From positions 42,076,628-42,140,627 of the forward strand of contig NC_085865.1 in NCBI RefSeq assembly GCF_034702125.1: a stretch of DNA of 64,000 nucleotides. The letters run 5' to 3'. This DNA is from Engraulis encrasicolus. Taxonomy: Eukaryota; Chordata; Actinopteri; Clupeiformes; Engraulidae. The notes below the pieces were generated by a model. The model was not told the origin of the DNA and made no database searches. It saw nothing but the letters and a program-made list of their open reading frames with translations. Below, piece after piece: positions 11,486-20,880 of the stretch; position 1 is the stretch's first letter; the number at the start of each line of letters is the position of its first letter. The translations under genes were made by a program, and so were the position numbers.

Positions 11486-14401
11486 AGCCTGCTGGGAGTC
11501 CTTATCCGCTTCCGAAAGGAGCAAGTGGCAATCATGGCGGACATCCAGAAAATGTTCTACTGCTTTCTGGTCCGGGAAGACCACCGGAACTTCTTGAGGT
11601 TCTTGTGGTTCAGGGATAACGACCCAACGAAAGACATCATCGAGTACCGGATGAAGGTGCATGTTTTTGGCAATAGCCCTTCGCCCTCCATTGCCATCTA
11701 TGGGCTGAGGCTTGCCGCCAAAGAGGGTGAACATGAGCATGGCGCAGACACACAAAGGTTCATAGAGAGACACTTCTATGTGGACGACGGGCTCATGTCC
11801 TTGCCCAGCGACACAGAGGCCATCAGCCTTCTCAAGAGGACGCAAGCATCTCTCGCCGAGTCAAACCTTCGACTTCACAAAATTGTCTCCAACAGCCCAG
11901 CTGTAATGAGGGCCTTCCCACCAGAGGATCATGCTGTAAGCATTCAGGATCTAGATCTGAGCGAGGAGGGTACTGTTTTACAGCGAAGTCTTGGGTTGTG
12001 CTGGGAGATAGCTAGCGACGCCTTTACCTTCCAAGTGTCCGTGGGTGACAAGCCGTTCACCCGGCGTGGTGTCCTGTCCACCATCAACAGTGTCTTTGAT
12101 CCACTCGGTCTCGCCTCTCCGGTCACAGTGCAAGGAAGAGCTCTTCTACGGGAACTTACCTGTGACACTTCGGATTGGGACGCTCCACTCCCGGAGGAGA
12201 AACGAAGTGAATGGGTAACCTGGAGAGACTCACTCCTGGAGCTGAAAGAGCTGCACATCCCGCGTACCTACACACCAGATTCCCTCACTAAGGCACGCCG
12301 ACTGGAACTGTGTGTGTTCTCCGACGCCTCCACCAAGGCTATTGGTGCAGTTGCCTACCTTCGAGCCATTGATGAAGACGGAAACAGCAACGTTGGCTTC
12401 GTCCTAGGGAAAGCCAAGTTAGCCCCTCAGTGCAAGCCTACCATCCCTCGGCTCGAACTTTGTGGCGCTGTGCTAGCAGTAGAAATGGCAGAGCTCATCC
12501 TTGACGAGATCGACCTCAAGATGGATGCAGTCAAGTTTTACTGCGATAGCAAAGTGGTCTTAGGGTACATACATAACGAGGTAAAGCGCTTCTACGTGTA
12601 TGTACACAACAGAGTGCAGAGGATACGTCAGTCGACCAAGCCAGAGCAGTGGCTCTATGTACCAACAGAGCACAATCCGGCTGATCACGCATCCAGGGGT
12701 GTCTCTGCATCAAACCTGGCAAAAACTACATGGTTCAGTGGACCAGCTTTCCTCCAAAGACCGTACAATGACCTGCAAGAGGAGTCCGAGTCCTTTGAAC
12801 TCATCAGTCCCGAACTTGACGTTGAGGTCCGTCCTGAGGTATCAAGCTTCCACACACAGATCCAAGCGCAATCCCTCACGACAGATAGGTTCAAGCGCTT
12901 TTCAACTTGGGACTCACTAGTGAGAGCTGTTGCCTTGCTCATCCACATAGTCCGGTGTTGCAAGTCTAAGGACTATGCCAAGGGATGTAAAGGCTGCTGG
13001 CATTGGTGCGAACAACCCCGCACACTTGATGAGCGTTCACAAGCCATGAATGTCATCATACAGGCCGTCCAAAGAGACGCTTTCCCAGCGGAGTTCTCTG
13101 CTCTTACCAATGGTGAGCCTCTACCCAGCAACAGCCCACTCTTTAAGCTCAGTCCAGTGGTGGAAGAAGGCATCTTGAGAATTGGAGGCAGGCTCACACA
13201 TGCACCATTGGAACACGCAGAAAAGAACCCCCTTGTTCTACCTAAGCGCAACCACGTCTCTGCCCTGTTAGTGTCTTACCACCACAAGCAGGTGAAACAT
13301 CAGGGGCGGCATTTCACTGAAGGTGCCGTAAGGTCTTCAGGCTTGTGGATCATCGGAAGCAAAAGGCTCGTCAGCTCCATCATACATGGGTGTGTCACCT
13401 GTCGGAAGCTACGAGGCAAGTTGGAAGAACAAACCATGGCGGATCTGCCACCCGAGCGCCTCAGCACATCTCCACCCTTCAGTTATGTTGGGCTCGATGT
13501 TTTCGGGCCGTGGAAGGTCACTGCGAGACGCACCAGAGGCGGGCATGCTGAAAGCAAAAGATGGGCGATATTGTTTACATGCATGAGCACCAGAGCGGTG
13601 CATATCGAGGTAATCGAGTCCATGGACACATCTTGTTGCATCAACGCCCTGAGGCGATTCTTTGCAATCCGTGGACCTGCAAAGCAGCTAAGGTCTGATT
13701 GCGGGACCAATTTCATCGCCGCTAGCAAGGAACTCGGACTGGCAAAACAACAACAAGGACCCAGTATCCAGAGATACCTGAGTGACCAAGGTTGCTCTTG
13801 GGAGTTCAATCCCCCCTACTCGTCGCACATGGGAGGCTCTTGGGAGCGGATGATTGGAGTATCCCGACGAATCTTCGACTCCATACTGCTACAGGAGCAC
13901 GTCCATCTCTCCCATGAGGTCCTTTGCACTTTCATGTGTGAAGTGTCTGCGATCATCAACGCCAGACCCCTTACTCCAGTGTCCACCGATCCGGACGCTC
14001 CTTTCCTCTTGACTCCCACAACGCTGCTCACACAAAAGGGTGCTGTGCCTCCTCCACCTGGGAACTTCTCAGACAAAGACCTCCACCAGAGCCAATGGAG
14101 ACAGGTTCAAGCCCTCGCGAGCACGTTCTGGACCCGATGGAGACGTGAGTACCTCCCTACACTACAGAGCCGTCGCAAGTGGGTTGGGGCACACCGCAAC
14201 CTGCAACAAGGCGATGTAGTGCTGTTAAAAGACAGCCAAGCTGCAAGAAACGAGTGGCCCCTGGCACTGGTGACCACGACCTACCCAAGCCAGGATGGAA
14301 AGGTGCGCAAGGTCGAAGTGAAGACTGCAGCGCAAGGGATACCAAAGACATTCCTGAGACCAGTCTCAGCCGTCATCCTTCTTCTTCCCAAAGAGGACTA
14401 A
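11486..14401 (+). CDS. BEL gag-pol, second part: RT, RNase H, integrase
   Basis: The frame resumes in the same phase as at 7265, so coding continues directly across the LINE. The RT has the catalytic YVDD at 11777-11788. RNase H has 'FSDAS' near 12316 and 'CDSKVV'. The integrase has an HHCC zinc-binding region (about 13280-13400) and a DDE core: 'GLDVFGPW' near 13490, 'SDCGTNF' near 13695 and 'GGSWERM' near 13840. A BEL-type C-terminal domain (DUF5641-like) ends at a TAA. The first in-frame ATG after the junction (11534) is not a real start. With part one it makes about 2005 residues. Confidence 0.92.
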   Translation, partial: SLLGVLIRFRKEQVAIMADIQKMFYCFLVREDHRNFLRFLWFRDNDPTKDIIEYRMKVHVFGNSPSPSIAIYGLRLAAKEGEHEHGADTQRFIERHFYVDDGLMSLPSDTEAISLLKRTQASLAESNLRLHKIVSNSPAVMRAFPPEDHAVSIQDLDLSEEGTVLQRSLGLCWEIASDAFTFQVSVGDKPFTRRGVLSTINSVFDPLGLASPVTVQGRALLRELTCDTSDWDAPLPEEKRSEWVTWRDSLLELKELHIPRTYTPDSLTKARRLELCVFSDASTKAIGAVAYLRAIDEDGNSNVGFVLGKAKLAPQCKPTIPRLELCGAVLAVEMAELILDEIDLKMDAVKFYCDSKVVLGYIHNEVKRFYVYVHNRVQRIRQSTKPEQWLYVPTEHNPADHASRGVSASNLAKTTWFSGPAFLQRPYNDLQEESESFELISPELDVEVRPEVSSFHTQIQAQSLTTDRFKRFSTWDSLVRAVALLIHIVRCCKSKDYAKGCKGCWHWCEQPRTLDERSQAMNVIIQAVQRDAFPAEFSALTNGEPLPSNSPLFKLSPVVEEGILRIGGRLTHAPLEHAEKNPLVLPKRNHVSALLVSYHHKQVKHQGRHFTEGAVRSSGLWIIGSKRLVSSIIHGCVTCRKLRGKLEEQTMADLPPERLSTSPPFSYVGLDVFGPWKVTARRTRGGHAESKRWAILFTCMSTRAVHIEVIESMDTSCCINALRRFFAIRGPAKQLRSDCGTNFIAASKELGLAKQQQGPSIQRYLSDQGCSWEFNPPYSSHMGGSWERMIGVSRRIFDSILLQEHVHLSHEVLCTFMCEVSAIINARPLTPVSTDPDAPFLLTPTTLLTQKGAVPPPPGNFSDKDLHQSQWRQVQALASTFWTRWRREYLPTLQSRRKWVGAHRNLQQGDVVLLKDSQAARNEWPLALVTTTYPSQDGKVRKVEVKTAAQGIPKTFLRPVSAVILLLPKED

Positions 14402-14451
14402 GTGTTTGAATGATTTAAATGTTAGTGGCATCACAGACGCCAGGCGGGGAG

Positions 14452-15076
14452 TGTTCTGCCTCCCAGGCAGTTTTCAGTTTTTTGGCATTTTAGCGCCCCC
14501 CTTTTTGGTAATGTGGTCAAATGTGGTATTGCAACAGGAAGTTAGAAATTAGGAAAAGGAAATACAGGAAGTAGTTTAAGCACATGTTCCTGTCAGTTCA
14601 AGCAGATGTCAGCAGATCATGAAGCTGTCTTCTCATCTATTACCATCCGTTTGTTTTGAGCCGTAGAAAGCATCGTCTGTAAGTGTAAATGTGTTGATAA
14701 CATTGATATCTTTTAGTTTTCATGTATATTGAAGGAAATTTCTACTTTGCTAGATTAATATCTAGATGTTGTTTGTTATCATTGCTTAGCATAGGATATG
14801 CTAATTGTACAATGTATCCAGGTTATTGAAGATACCTGTACTGTATTTTTTACTATAATTCATCTGATTTTGGTTTAATATTCATACTCTAGTAATTGTA
14901 TAAAGAATTCATTCCGCTTTATTTCTGTATTATTTCAGTTTTACACCTTGTCTGACAACAAGAGTCTACATAAATCTTGGAGCTTGAGACGCTACATCCT
15001 GACTCTCGTGTCATCATTCAGGGAGTTTGGCTGGCTGTCTAATTTTGGTTATGCACACCATTAGGAGGGCAGTACA
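14452..15076 (+). repeat. BEL 3' LTR (625 bp)
   Basis: It starts TGTTCTGCC after a purine tract and ends AGTACA. It is followed by GGTGA (15077-15081), the copy of 3461-3465. The central part (about 14765-14920) differs strongly from the 5' LTR while both outer parts are almost identical. Confidence 0.95.
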
Positions 15077-15081
15077 GGTGA

Positions 15082-16340
15082 GGCAGAGAATCTTTTTCAG
15101 GATTATAGAGGTTTGATCTTGGTGAGACCGCTAGGAAAGTGCGTTTTCTTACGCTGATATAGCCTATTCTCCGACCCAAAGATAGGCTACTGTTTCCACT
15201 GTCAATGTCCATGTAATTTAAATAAATCCACTCCACGTGATAACTGACGTTTACTGTTCTTCTCAAGACATAGGCCTACAAAATGTGCATGAACTAACTA
15301 AAATATCTGTAATGAAAATAAAAGGTTATAAAGTCTGCGAGAAGCTTGGAGCTTCAGAGCAACATATAAGAACTGGTGCTCCCACGCCACGGTTCTTTGC
15401 GATCTAAAATGAAAGCCGGCTCGTCCATTCTTAAAGCGACAGTACACATTTTTAATATAGGCTACAAAAGACCCAACAAATGACCTAAACCTGTGAATTC
15501 TTATTGTTTTAGCTTTCCTATATAATATTCATCATTTTAATCATGGAATATGCCTAATAATTAAATTTCAAATTCAAATTAAATGATCTTTTTAACAATT
15601 TTTAACTATTTCTATTTATTATAACTTAAAGTCTACTTTGGCTGCTACAAGGATTATAAAGATGACAGTGGGTTAATTGATTAAGCATCCTCATATTTAG
15701 CCTATTAATTTACTCATCATTTCATTTCATTTAAGATGAGGATGACTCAGAGCCACAGACCTCTGCACATAGGGCAGGTAGGCATAAGACTGATCATCTC
15801 TGTGACTGATACAGGTTTAAAAACTATCAAGGCTTTTTCTCATAATTTCATTTAATTTAGGGGCAGCCACATACCACACACGAGGAAATGTGGATCAGGA
15901 GACATTTAGGGCAGGTGGGCATAAGGCTGATCATCTCTGATATGATTAATAGGTAGGCCTACATGTTTAAAAACTAGCATGTTATATCATATGGTACGCA
16001 TATTCAGGATACTTTACAATAAAAAATATGAATAATTATGACAATGATATACTACTACTACTAAAAATAATAATACCCATGGTGCAGTTTCCTAAAAATT
16101 CTGAAGGCCGCTCATTGTTGATGGGTTTTTTTTTTTTGGGGGGGGGGGGGGGGCCCTTTCTTCAGGTTAGAGCAACTGCCATTTGAAATTCCTGTGCACG
16201 TCCCTGAGTGAGTTGGTCTAGTAATGCATTGGATCATTGGAGGTCAGACACAAAAGGACACAAAGCGCGTCCTCCAATAACAGCATAAGCCCGCCCCCTT
16301 CCTGAAACCTCCTCATCACCACTTTTAAGCTATTACACTT
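15082..16340. other. AT-rich stretch without a recognised gene
   Basis: No gene, RNA or clear transposon end is seen. Two blocks with 'gggcaggtaggcataag' and 'gggcaggtgggcataagg' near 15772 and 15911 are a short direct repeat about 140 bp apart. A poly-T run passes into a poly-G run at 16126-16153, a likely site of sequencing or assembly uncertainty. Confidence 0.5.
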
Positions 16341-16810
16341 AAGCTCATGAACCCTCACTTCCCCATGTATCATATTGGACACAGCTAATGTACGTAGTCA
16401 GTCTTACTGAACCAGACAAACACGTCAAGAAAATATTTTTGCCTAGCTACTACTGCAAGGGTCGTCCCCCGTTTGAATCATTAGGGCGGGTTAATCACTG
16501 TTGGGGCGGGTTGATCTGATTGGCCATAGCGATCAGAGACAGTTTGAATGAATGATTTGGCACTACCCACAACCCTCAGCTTTGTTCTTATTTTAAAAGA
16601 TATTTTGCTGGTCCTTTTACACTTTATTAGTGACAGGACTGTTTCAGAGAGAGACAGCAAACGTTTGGGAGAGAGAGACGGAGAAGGGTCGGCAAAGGAC
16701 ACGGGCCGGAATTGAACCCAGGTCGTCCGCACGGCAGACGACTACCCTACCGTTAAGCCACAATAGAGCCAACCCTTAGCTTTCTGAACTGTGTGGTGCC
16801 AGACTAGACT
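16341..16810 (+). repeat. Dispersed repeat R1, copy b, interrupted by a SINE
   Basis: It matches 59880-60250 in order and orientation: 'catgaaccctcacttcc', 'cagacaaac', 'tttttgcct', a 'gttggggcgggtt' block, 'ctgattggcca' and 'acccacaaccctcagct', then 'ctgaactgtg' and 'ggtgccagac' after the SINE. The SINE at 16584-16770 splits it with a 13-bp target duplication. Confidence 0.75.
16584..16770 (-). mobile_element. tRNA-derived SINE with 13-bp target duplication
   Basis: On the minus strand the head starts GGCTCTATTGTGGCTTAACGG, with the A box TGGCTTAACGG and the B box GGTTCAATTCC about 35 nt later. The tail is A/T-rich. The target duplication AACCCT(C/T)AGCTTT lies at 16571-16583 and 16771-16783 with one mismatch. 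The uninterrupted R1 copy at about 60195 shows the empty site. Confidence 0.9.
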
Positions 16811-17089
16811 TCTCATGATAGTCTAGCTTTACCAGACTGATATGTGGTATTTATTACTGAAGTCTACTTGTGTGCCTTGCCAGGGTAGTACGCTGTATGC
16901 ATTACAGAATTGCCTTTACTAGGCTAGTACAAGGTATTTATTACTGAAGTCTACTTTATTGTTTGTGAATTGTAAAGTTTTAAGTTTGAACCCCATGTTA
17001 TGCATAGCTGAAGCGTAATGAGCAAGTCACATTTCCTTTGAAGAAAAGGTGTCAGCTAAATATGATGCAATTTAATGCACTCAAAATCC

Positions 17090-17345
17090 AGACAGGCCGG
17101 CAGAAAGACGATCAAAAACAGTGACAAGTTTCCATCTACATGCAAGTCTTTTTTTTGTTTTTCTTTTTATTTCATTTCCAAAAATATATACAAAACAAGT
17201 TATTAATGAAGCATGGGTTAAAAACAAAAACAAATTATAAACAGACACACACAACCCCACCCCCAACCCCACCCAAACCCCCTACTGACCCCACAACCCC
17301 ATGGTGACACCCCCAACCCATCCTAGATCTCAAAATATACAATAT
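17090..17345 (+). repeat. Dispersed repeat R2, copy 1
   Basis: It is homologous to 61838-62060. Both contain 'gacaagtttcc', 'ctacatgcaagtctt', 'caagttattaatga' or 'cgagttattaatga', a C-rich block with 'aaccccatggtgac' and 'agatctcaaaatata'. It lies beside the 3' remains of receptor locus 1, while the other copy lies beyond the 3' end of locus 3. It may therefore be duplicated 3'-flanking DNA of the receptor genes rather than a free transposon. Confidence 0.7.
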
Positions 17346-17408
17346 ACAATGTACAATATCTTTTGTATTTGTCATTGTGATGAGCACAACGAAAATGGGT
17401 GTATGTGT

Positions 17409-17565
17409 TGCCAGTGTGAAGTGACCAGGTGATGGTGGGGGGTAATAGGGGGAGGGGGCAGTAGCAGAGCAGCTCAGAGTCACTACTGACCCCTCTGACA
17501 CCTCTGATGGGCCTGATACGTAGGGTTCTTCTGCCATCTCCCTCGTCCTGTATGTGAGTTGTGAT
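17409..17565 (-). pseudogene. Receptor locus 1: rearranged C2-domain exon remains
   Basis: On the minus strand, 17565-17524 encodes the second half of the C2 exon also found at 46249-46557 ('THIQDEGDGRRTL'). It then jumps directly into another copy of the first half of the same exon (17517-17409, 'SEGSVVTLSCSA' to 'WSLHTGN'). A transposon starts at 17566 right after ATCACAAC (as read on the minus strand), the other half of whose duplication is at 32271-32278. The order of the halves shows a duplication or recombination inside the exon as well as the inversion. It is not a working exon. Confidence 0.8.
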
Positions 17566-19076
17566 CAGGGGCGGAGTGGCCCACCTTTTCCCACCGGGAG
17601 AATTTTCCCCTTGGCGGCCCTCTTTAAAAAAACAAAAAAAACAAAGTGAACATGGTTTCCTAACCAAAAAGACAAAAGCCACGAAATCTGCAGTCGTACT
17701 ACATGTGGACATTAGTGTTGTCAAAATATCAACCTGAAGTGGAGAATTGTAGCCTACACCTTGATGAAATGCACAGCCAGTGGTGTAGTCTACGTAAAAC
17801 GCAGGTATACGCACCCATTTCAAAATTTCAGGGATTACAGTATACCCACTTAAAATTGATTGGTCCATTATTTACAATAGCACAAATATATACAGTAGAC
17901 TATACACACATCAAATAATGCTCAAATATACAGTATACCCACTTCAAAAAGTAGACTACACCACTGGAGCCATCATCACAGTCCAAAGCATTCATAGGCC
18001 TAGGTTAGGCTACATCACGCTACTGTTCCATGCAAATGTGCACTCCACTGTCATTTTGACAGTTTGAAATTGAAATATCGTTTAAGGAAGACAGGATGAG
18101 CATGGGCACAAAGTTTTGGGTGTGGGGATTTTTAGAAGAGTAGGCTTACAAAATATAGTATAGTAGCCTATAGCTTACAAAAAGTCTGTCCACATTGTGC
18201 AATAAACCCACCATGCAGCAAATAAGCCAAACTTAGCTACTTCAAACCACAACCATAAGTCAACAAAATGTATAACCAAACGGTGTAGGCCTACCTTAAA
18301 ACGCTGTCTTCTCGCAGCAAATGTCTTTGTTTCTTGCAATCACTCTACTTTAATCCACAGCTTATTACTGTAGCTAACACACCCAGCACTGGTCACATCA
18401 GAATCTTGTGTGGTAATTATTTTGTTCCATTTCTTCAGACATAGGCTACATCCTAAATGTACCACATATAAATATATGTATGATAATAATATTATTTCGA
18501 CTATAAGGAGATATACTGGTAGGTCTAACAAATCAAAACAAAACCCATTGCTTCTGTTAGGTGCAGTTATCTTGCTTCTGTTAGGTGCAGTTATCTTCCT
18601 TACCACTTGGTGGAGTCTGTTCGTAACCCAAGTCAATAACCACAGAGCAAGTGAATCAGGACTGGAAAGACTGTAAACTGTAACAGTCGTGTGGAAATCG
18701 GAAAATAAATCATAATTTATTCATATTTCCATCCTTTGGTAACCAATATACACATCACAGGTTCTTCAAATACTGAAAACGAAACTGTGTTACTAAGATC
18801 TTGCAAACTTCCGCGATCTACGGTGTATGAAAATTATCAGTAGAGAAGGGGTGTTTGACACCGTCAGTGAGGTATTGCCGTCTGGTGAACGGTATAAATA
18901 CTGGCTAGTCAGCTTAATTCCTGTATAGGGAAGTGGACAGGGGGAAGTCAGTACTTGTGAATACCATCTCTAAACTTCAGGGCCGGTAGGAAACGCAATG
19001 CGGTCGCATTATTACATTTCACGGCCGCGGCCCACCGGGACAAGTCCCCGATCTCCCGACGGCCACTCCGCGCCTG
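17566..19076 (-). mobile_element. hAT-like non-autonomous transposon, copy A, at the left inversion breakpoint
   Basis: The element is 1511 bp. Its ends are CAGGGGCGGAGTGGCC (left) and, inverted, CAGGCGCGGAGTGGCC (right). It is near-identical to 32279-33803 (inverted) and 40992-42517 (same orientation), and lacks 15 bp near 18858 that the third copy has. No transposase is encoded; the small open frames are shared by all copies but look non-functional. Its flanks, GTTGTGAT and ACCACGAT, do not match each other, but each matches one flank of copy B. Confidence 0.9.
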
Positions 19077-19941
19077 ACCACGATAGTGTAGACGGACCCA
19101 GCGGGTTGCCTCACTGCCAGGCCACTCCAAACCCGGCTAAACAGCCACCTTGATGAACTGCTCGCTTATGATCCAACTGACTGACTGAATGAAGTGAGGT
19201 CTCGCTCCGCAGCGGGACAACGGGGTCTCGCTGCCCACGGACAGGGAAGTCCGCTTTTAAACTTATTCCTTCATTTTGTGTGTGCGTGTTTGCTGGTGCG
19301 TGTGTGAGCGCGTGGGTGCCATCGCTCTGTTAAGTGTAACCCGGTCACCAACGAAAGTCTGTCTTCTCACGCGTGTACTGTCTTATTAGTGGTAGATGTT
19401 TTGATGATGATTCTGAAGGGTGCCGTGTTGATGCTTTTAATGGACTCATAATTACTTGCCGTGATGAATTGCTATATAGTGCTGTGATGAATTACTGAAG
19501 GCCTGACTTGCTGTGATGAATTGCTGTGATGAATTTTCCACTGAGTTGCTGTGATGAATTGCCGTGATTATTTTGTTGTAATGTAGCTTATTTATAGCCT
19601 CTATTTATTGCATGGTATTTATCTAGCTATTTATTGTGGGGATTGGGTTATGGGTCTAAGCATGCTGTGTGTATTGTAGCCTAGTGCATCACTTGACCTG
19701 TATGGCTTACTCAGACTTCTTGTTGTGTGGGGCGGGGAAACCCTGTGTAGGGGAGATGGCCTATGGGGCTCAGTTATTTTAATGAACTTGCATTAATAAT
19801 AAAGAGTTGTTATTCCTTGAATCCTTTTGTGCATGGTTGTTCCATACCGGACCATACCGGGGTATAATTAAAGGTGGTGGCAGCTTAATTAGCATACTGT
19901 CATTTTAGCGCCCTCTTGTGGCAGCTCACAAATTTATTACA
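19077..19941 (+). repeat. Gypsy 5' LTR, tail part (865 bp)
   Basis: It begins ACCACGATAGTG directly after transposon copy A and ends TTATTACA before the primer-binding site region. It differs from the matching part of the 3' LTR (25463-26327) at only three positions. It holds seven imperfect TTGCYGTGATGAA-like repeats (about 19455-19570) and a polyadenylation signal AATAAA at 19798-19803. Confidence 0.93.
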
Positions 19942-19973
19942 TTGGTGGCAGCGGTGGGATTTAATCTTGCAAA

Positions 19974-20855
19974 ATGGAACGACCTGCACGTGTGGATTCT
20001 AGTAATGCAACTGCGGGGGGCTCACATGGTAACACGATGGGCCGTCCGGTGTTCATGCCCGAAACGTTTACAGGTCAAGGTCGGGATTGGTCAGACTGGT
20101 CCCAGCAGTTTGCATTGGCCGCAGATGTTAATAACTGGAATGATGATCTTAAATTGAAATTCATGTCTTTGTTGTTATCTGGGCGGGCCAGAGATGTTTA
20201 TTGTGGATTGACTGAAGAAGAAAGAAGTAGTTACACAAATTTACGCACAGCCTTGAATAAATGTTTTGACCCTTGTGAGAGTGAGGATTGGAATCGAGCT
20301 AGTTTCTCTTCGAGGAGGAGGTTGGCCACAGAGTCGGCACGTGAGTTTGGCAATGCCCTGAGACGTCTGATTTCCAAAGCGTACCCATCTGCAGGGGGTG
20401 CTACACAAGACTTACTGGCGAGAGAACATTTTGTGGCACATGTTGGGGTGGGGGAATTGCGTATACAACTTCGTAGTCCAAAACCAGCTACCCTAGAAGC
20501 AGCCATAAATTTAGCCTCTGAATTGGAACTGATAAGAGACATGGAACAGGGCCAGACAGCGAACAAGGCTAAAATATGCGGAGTGTCAAGTAGCTCCCCT
20601 GATCCCCAAATGACTGTGTTACTTCAAACAGTAGAAAGCCTACGGCAAGAGGTTAAGTCTCTTAAAGTAACAGTCGACAAACTCTCAGCTTCTCAAGATG
20701 GTAATAGGCCTACCCCTGTAGTCAGAACTCCACGGGTGGGACCTCAAGCACCTAGTCGCGCTCCTAAAGAGCGCTCTGACGTATGCTGGGAATGTGGATG
20801 TAATCGACACTGGAGAAAGGACTGCCCATATCTGTCGGGAAACTCGAAGGAGTGA
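19974..20855 (+). CDS. Gypsy Gag
   Basis: This is a structural protein of 293 residues. The N-terminal half carries the Gypsy-type capsid region ('GQGRDWSDWSQQF', 'FMSLLLSGRARDVY'). Residues about 215-240 look like a short coiled coil ('TVESLRQEVKSLKVTVDKL'). Residues 271-284 form a CCHC zinc knuckle, CX2CX4HX4C, that binds the RNA genome. The start ATG is 32 bp after the LTR. The last codons contain the GGGAAAC slippery site, and the TGA stop is at 20853-20855. Confidence 0.93.
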   Translation: MERPARVDSSNATAGGSHGNTMGRPVFMPETFTGQGRDWSDWSQQFALAADVNNWNDDLKLKFMSLLLSGRARDVYCGLTEEERSSYTNLRTALNKCFDPCESEDWNRASFSSRRRLATESAREFGNALRRLISKAYPSAGGATQDLLAREHFVAHVGVGELRIQLRSPKPATLEAAINLASELELIRDMEQGQTANKAKICGVSSSSPDPQMTVLLQTVESLRQEVKSLKVTVDKLSASQDGNRPTPVVRTPRVGPQAPSRAPKERSDVCWECGCNRHWRKDCPYLSGNSKE

Positions 20856-20880
20856 GTGGTGAAGGCCAACGACTCACTCC
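20837..20880 (+). promoter_or_regulatory. Programmed -1 ribosomal frameshift signal
   Basis: The heptamer GGGAAAC (20837-20843) lies in the gag frame as G GGA AAC, the canonical X XXY YYZ form. After a 5-nt spacer, GGAGTGAGT (20849-20857) can pair perfectly with ACTCACTCC (20872-20880) across a 14-nt loop. A -1 slip enters the pol frame, which is open from 20804, and bypasses the gag stop at 20853. The loop GGCC could also pair with GGCC near 20895, so a pseudoknot is possible. Confidence 0.85.

Larger units (their letters stand above)
3466..15076 (+). mobile_element. BEL/Pao LTR retrotransposon, split by a nested LINE
   Basis: Two direct LTRs (3466-4091 and 14452-15076) flank one gag-pol frame. 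The 5-bp target duplication GGTGA is at 3461-3465 and 15077-15081. A purine-rich tract (GGCGGGGAG) precedes the 3' LTR. The order gag, protease, RT, RNase H, integrase and the sequence type are those of BEL/Pao. No envelope gene is seen. A LINE (7266-11482) lies antisense within the RT domain. Apart from it the frame is open from 4164 to 14401, so the element was probably young when hit. Confidence 0.95.

Noticed and set aside
18340..18676. Open frames of 88 and 98 codons repeated in three places
   Set aside because: They lie within the non-autonomous hAT-like transposon and overlap each other on opposite strands. Three identical copies reflect transposition, not selection.
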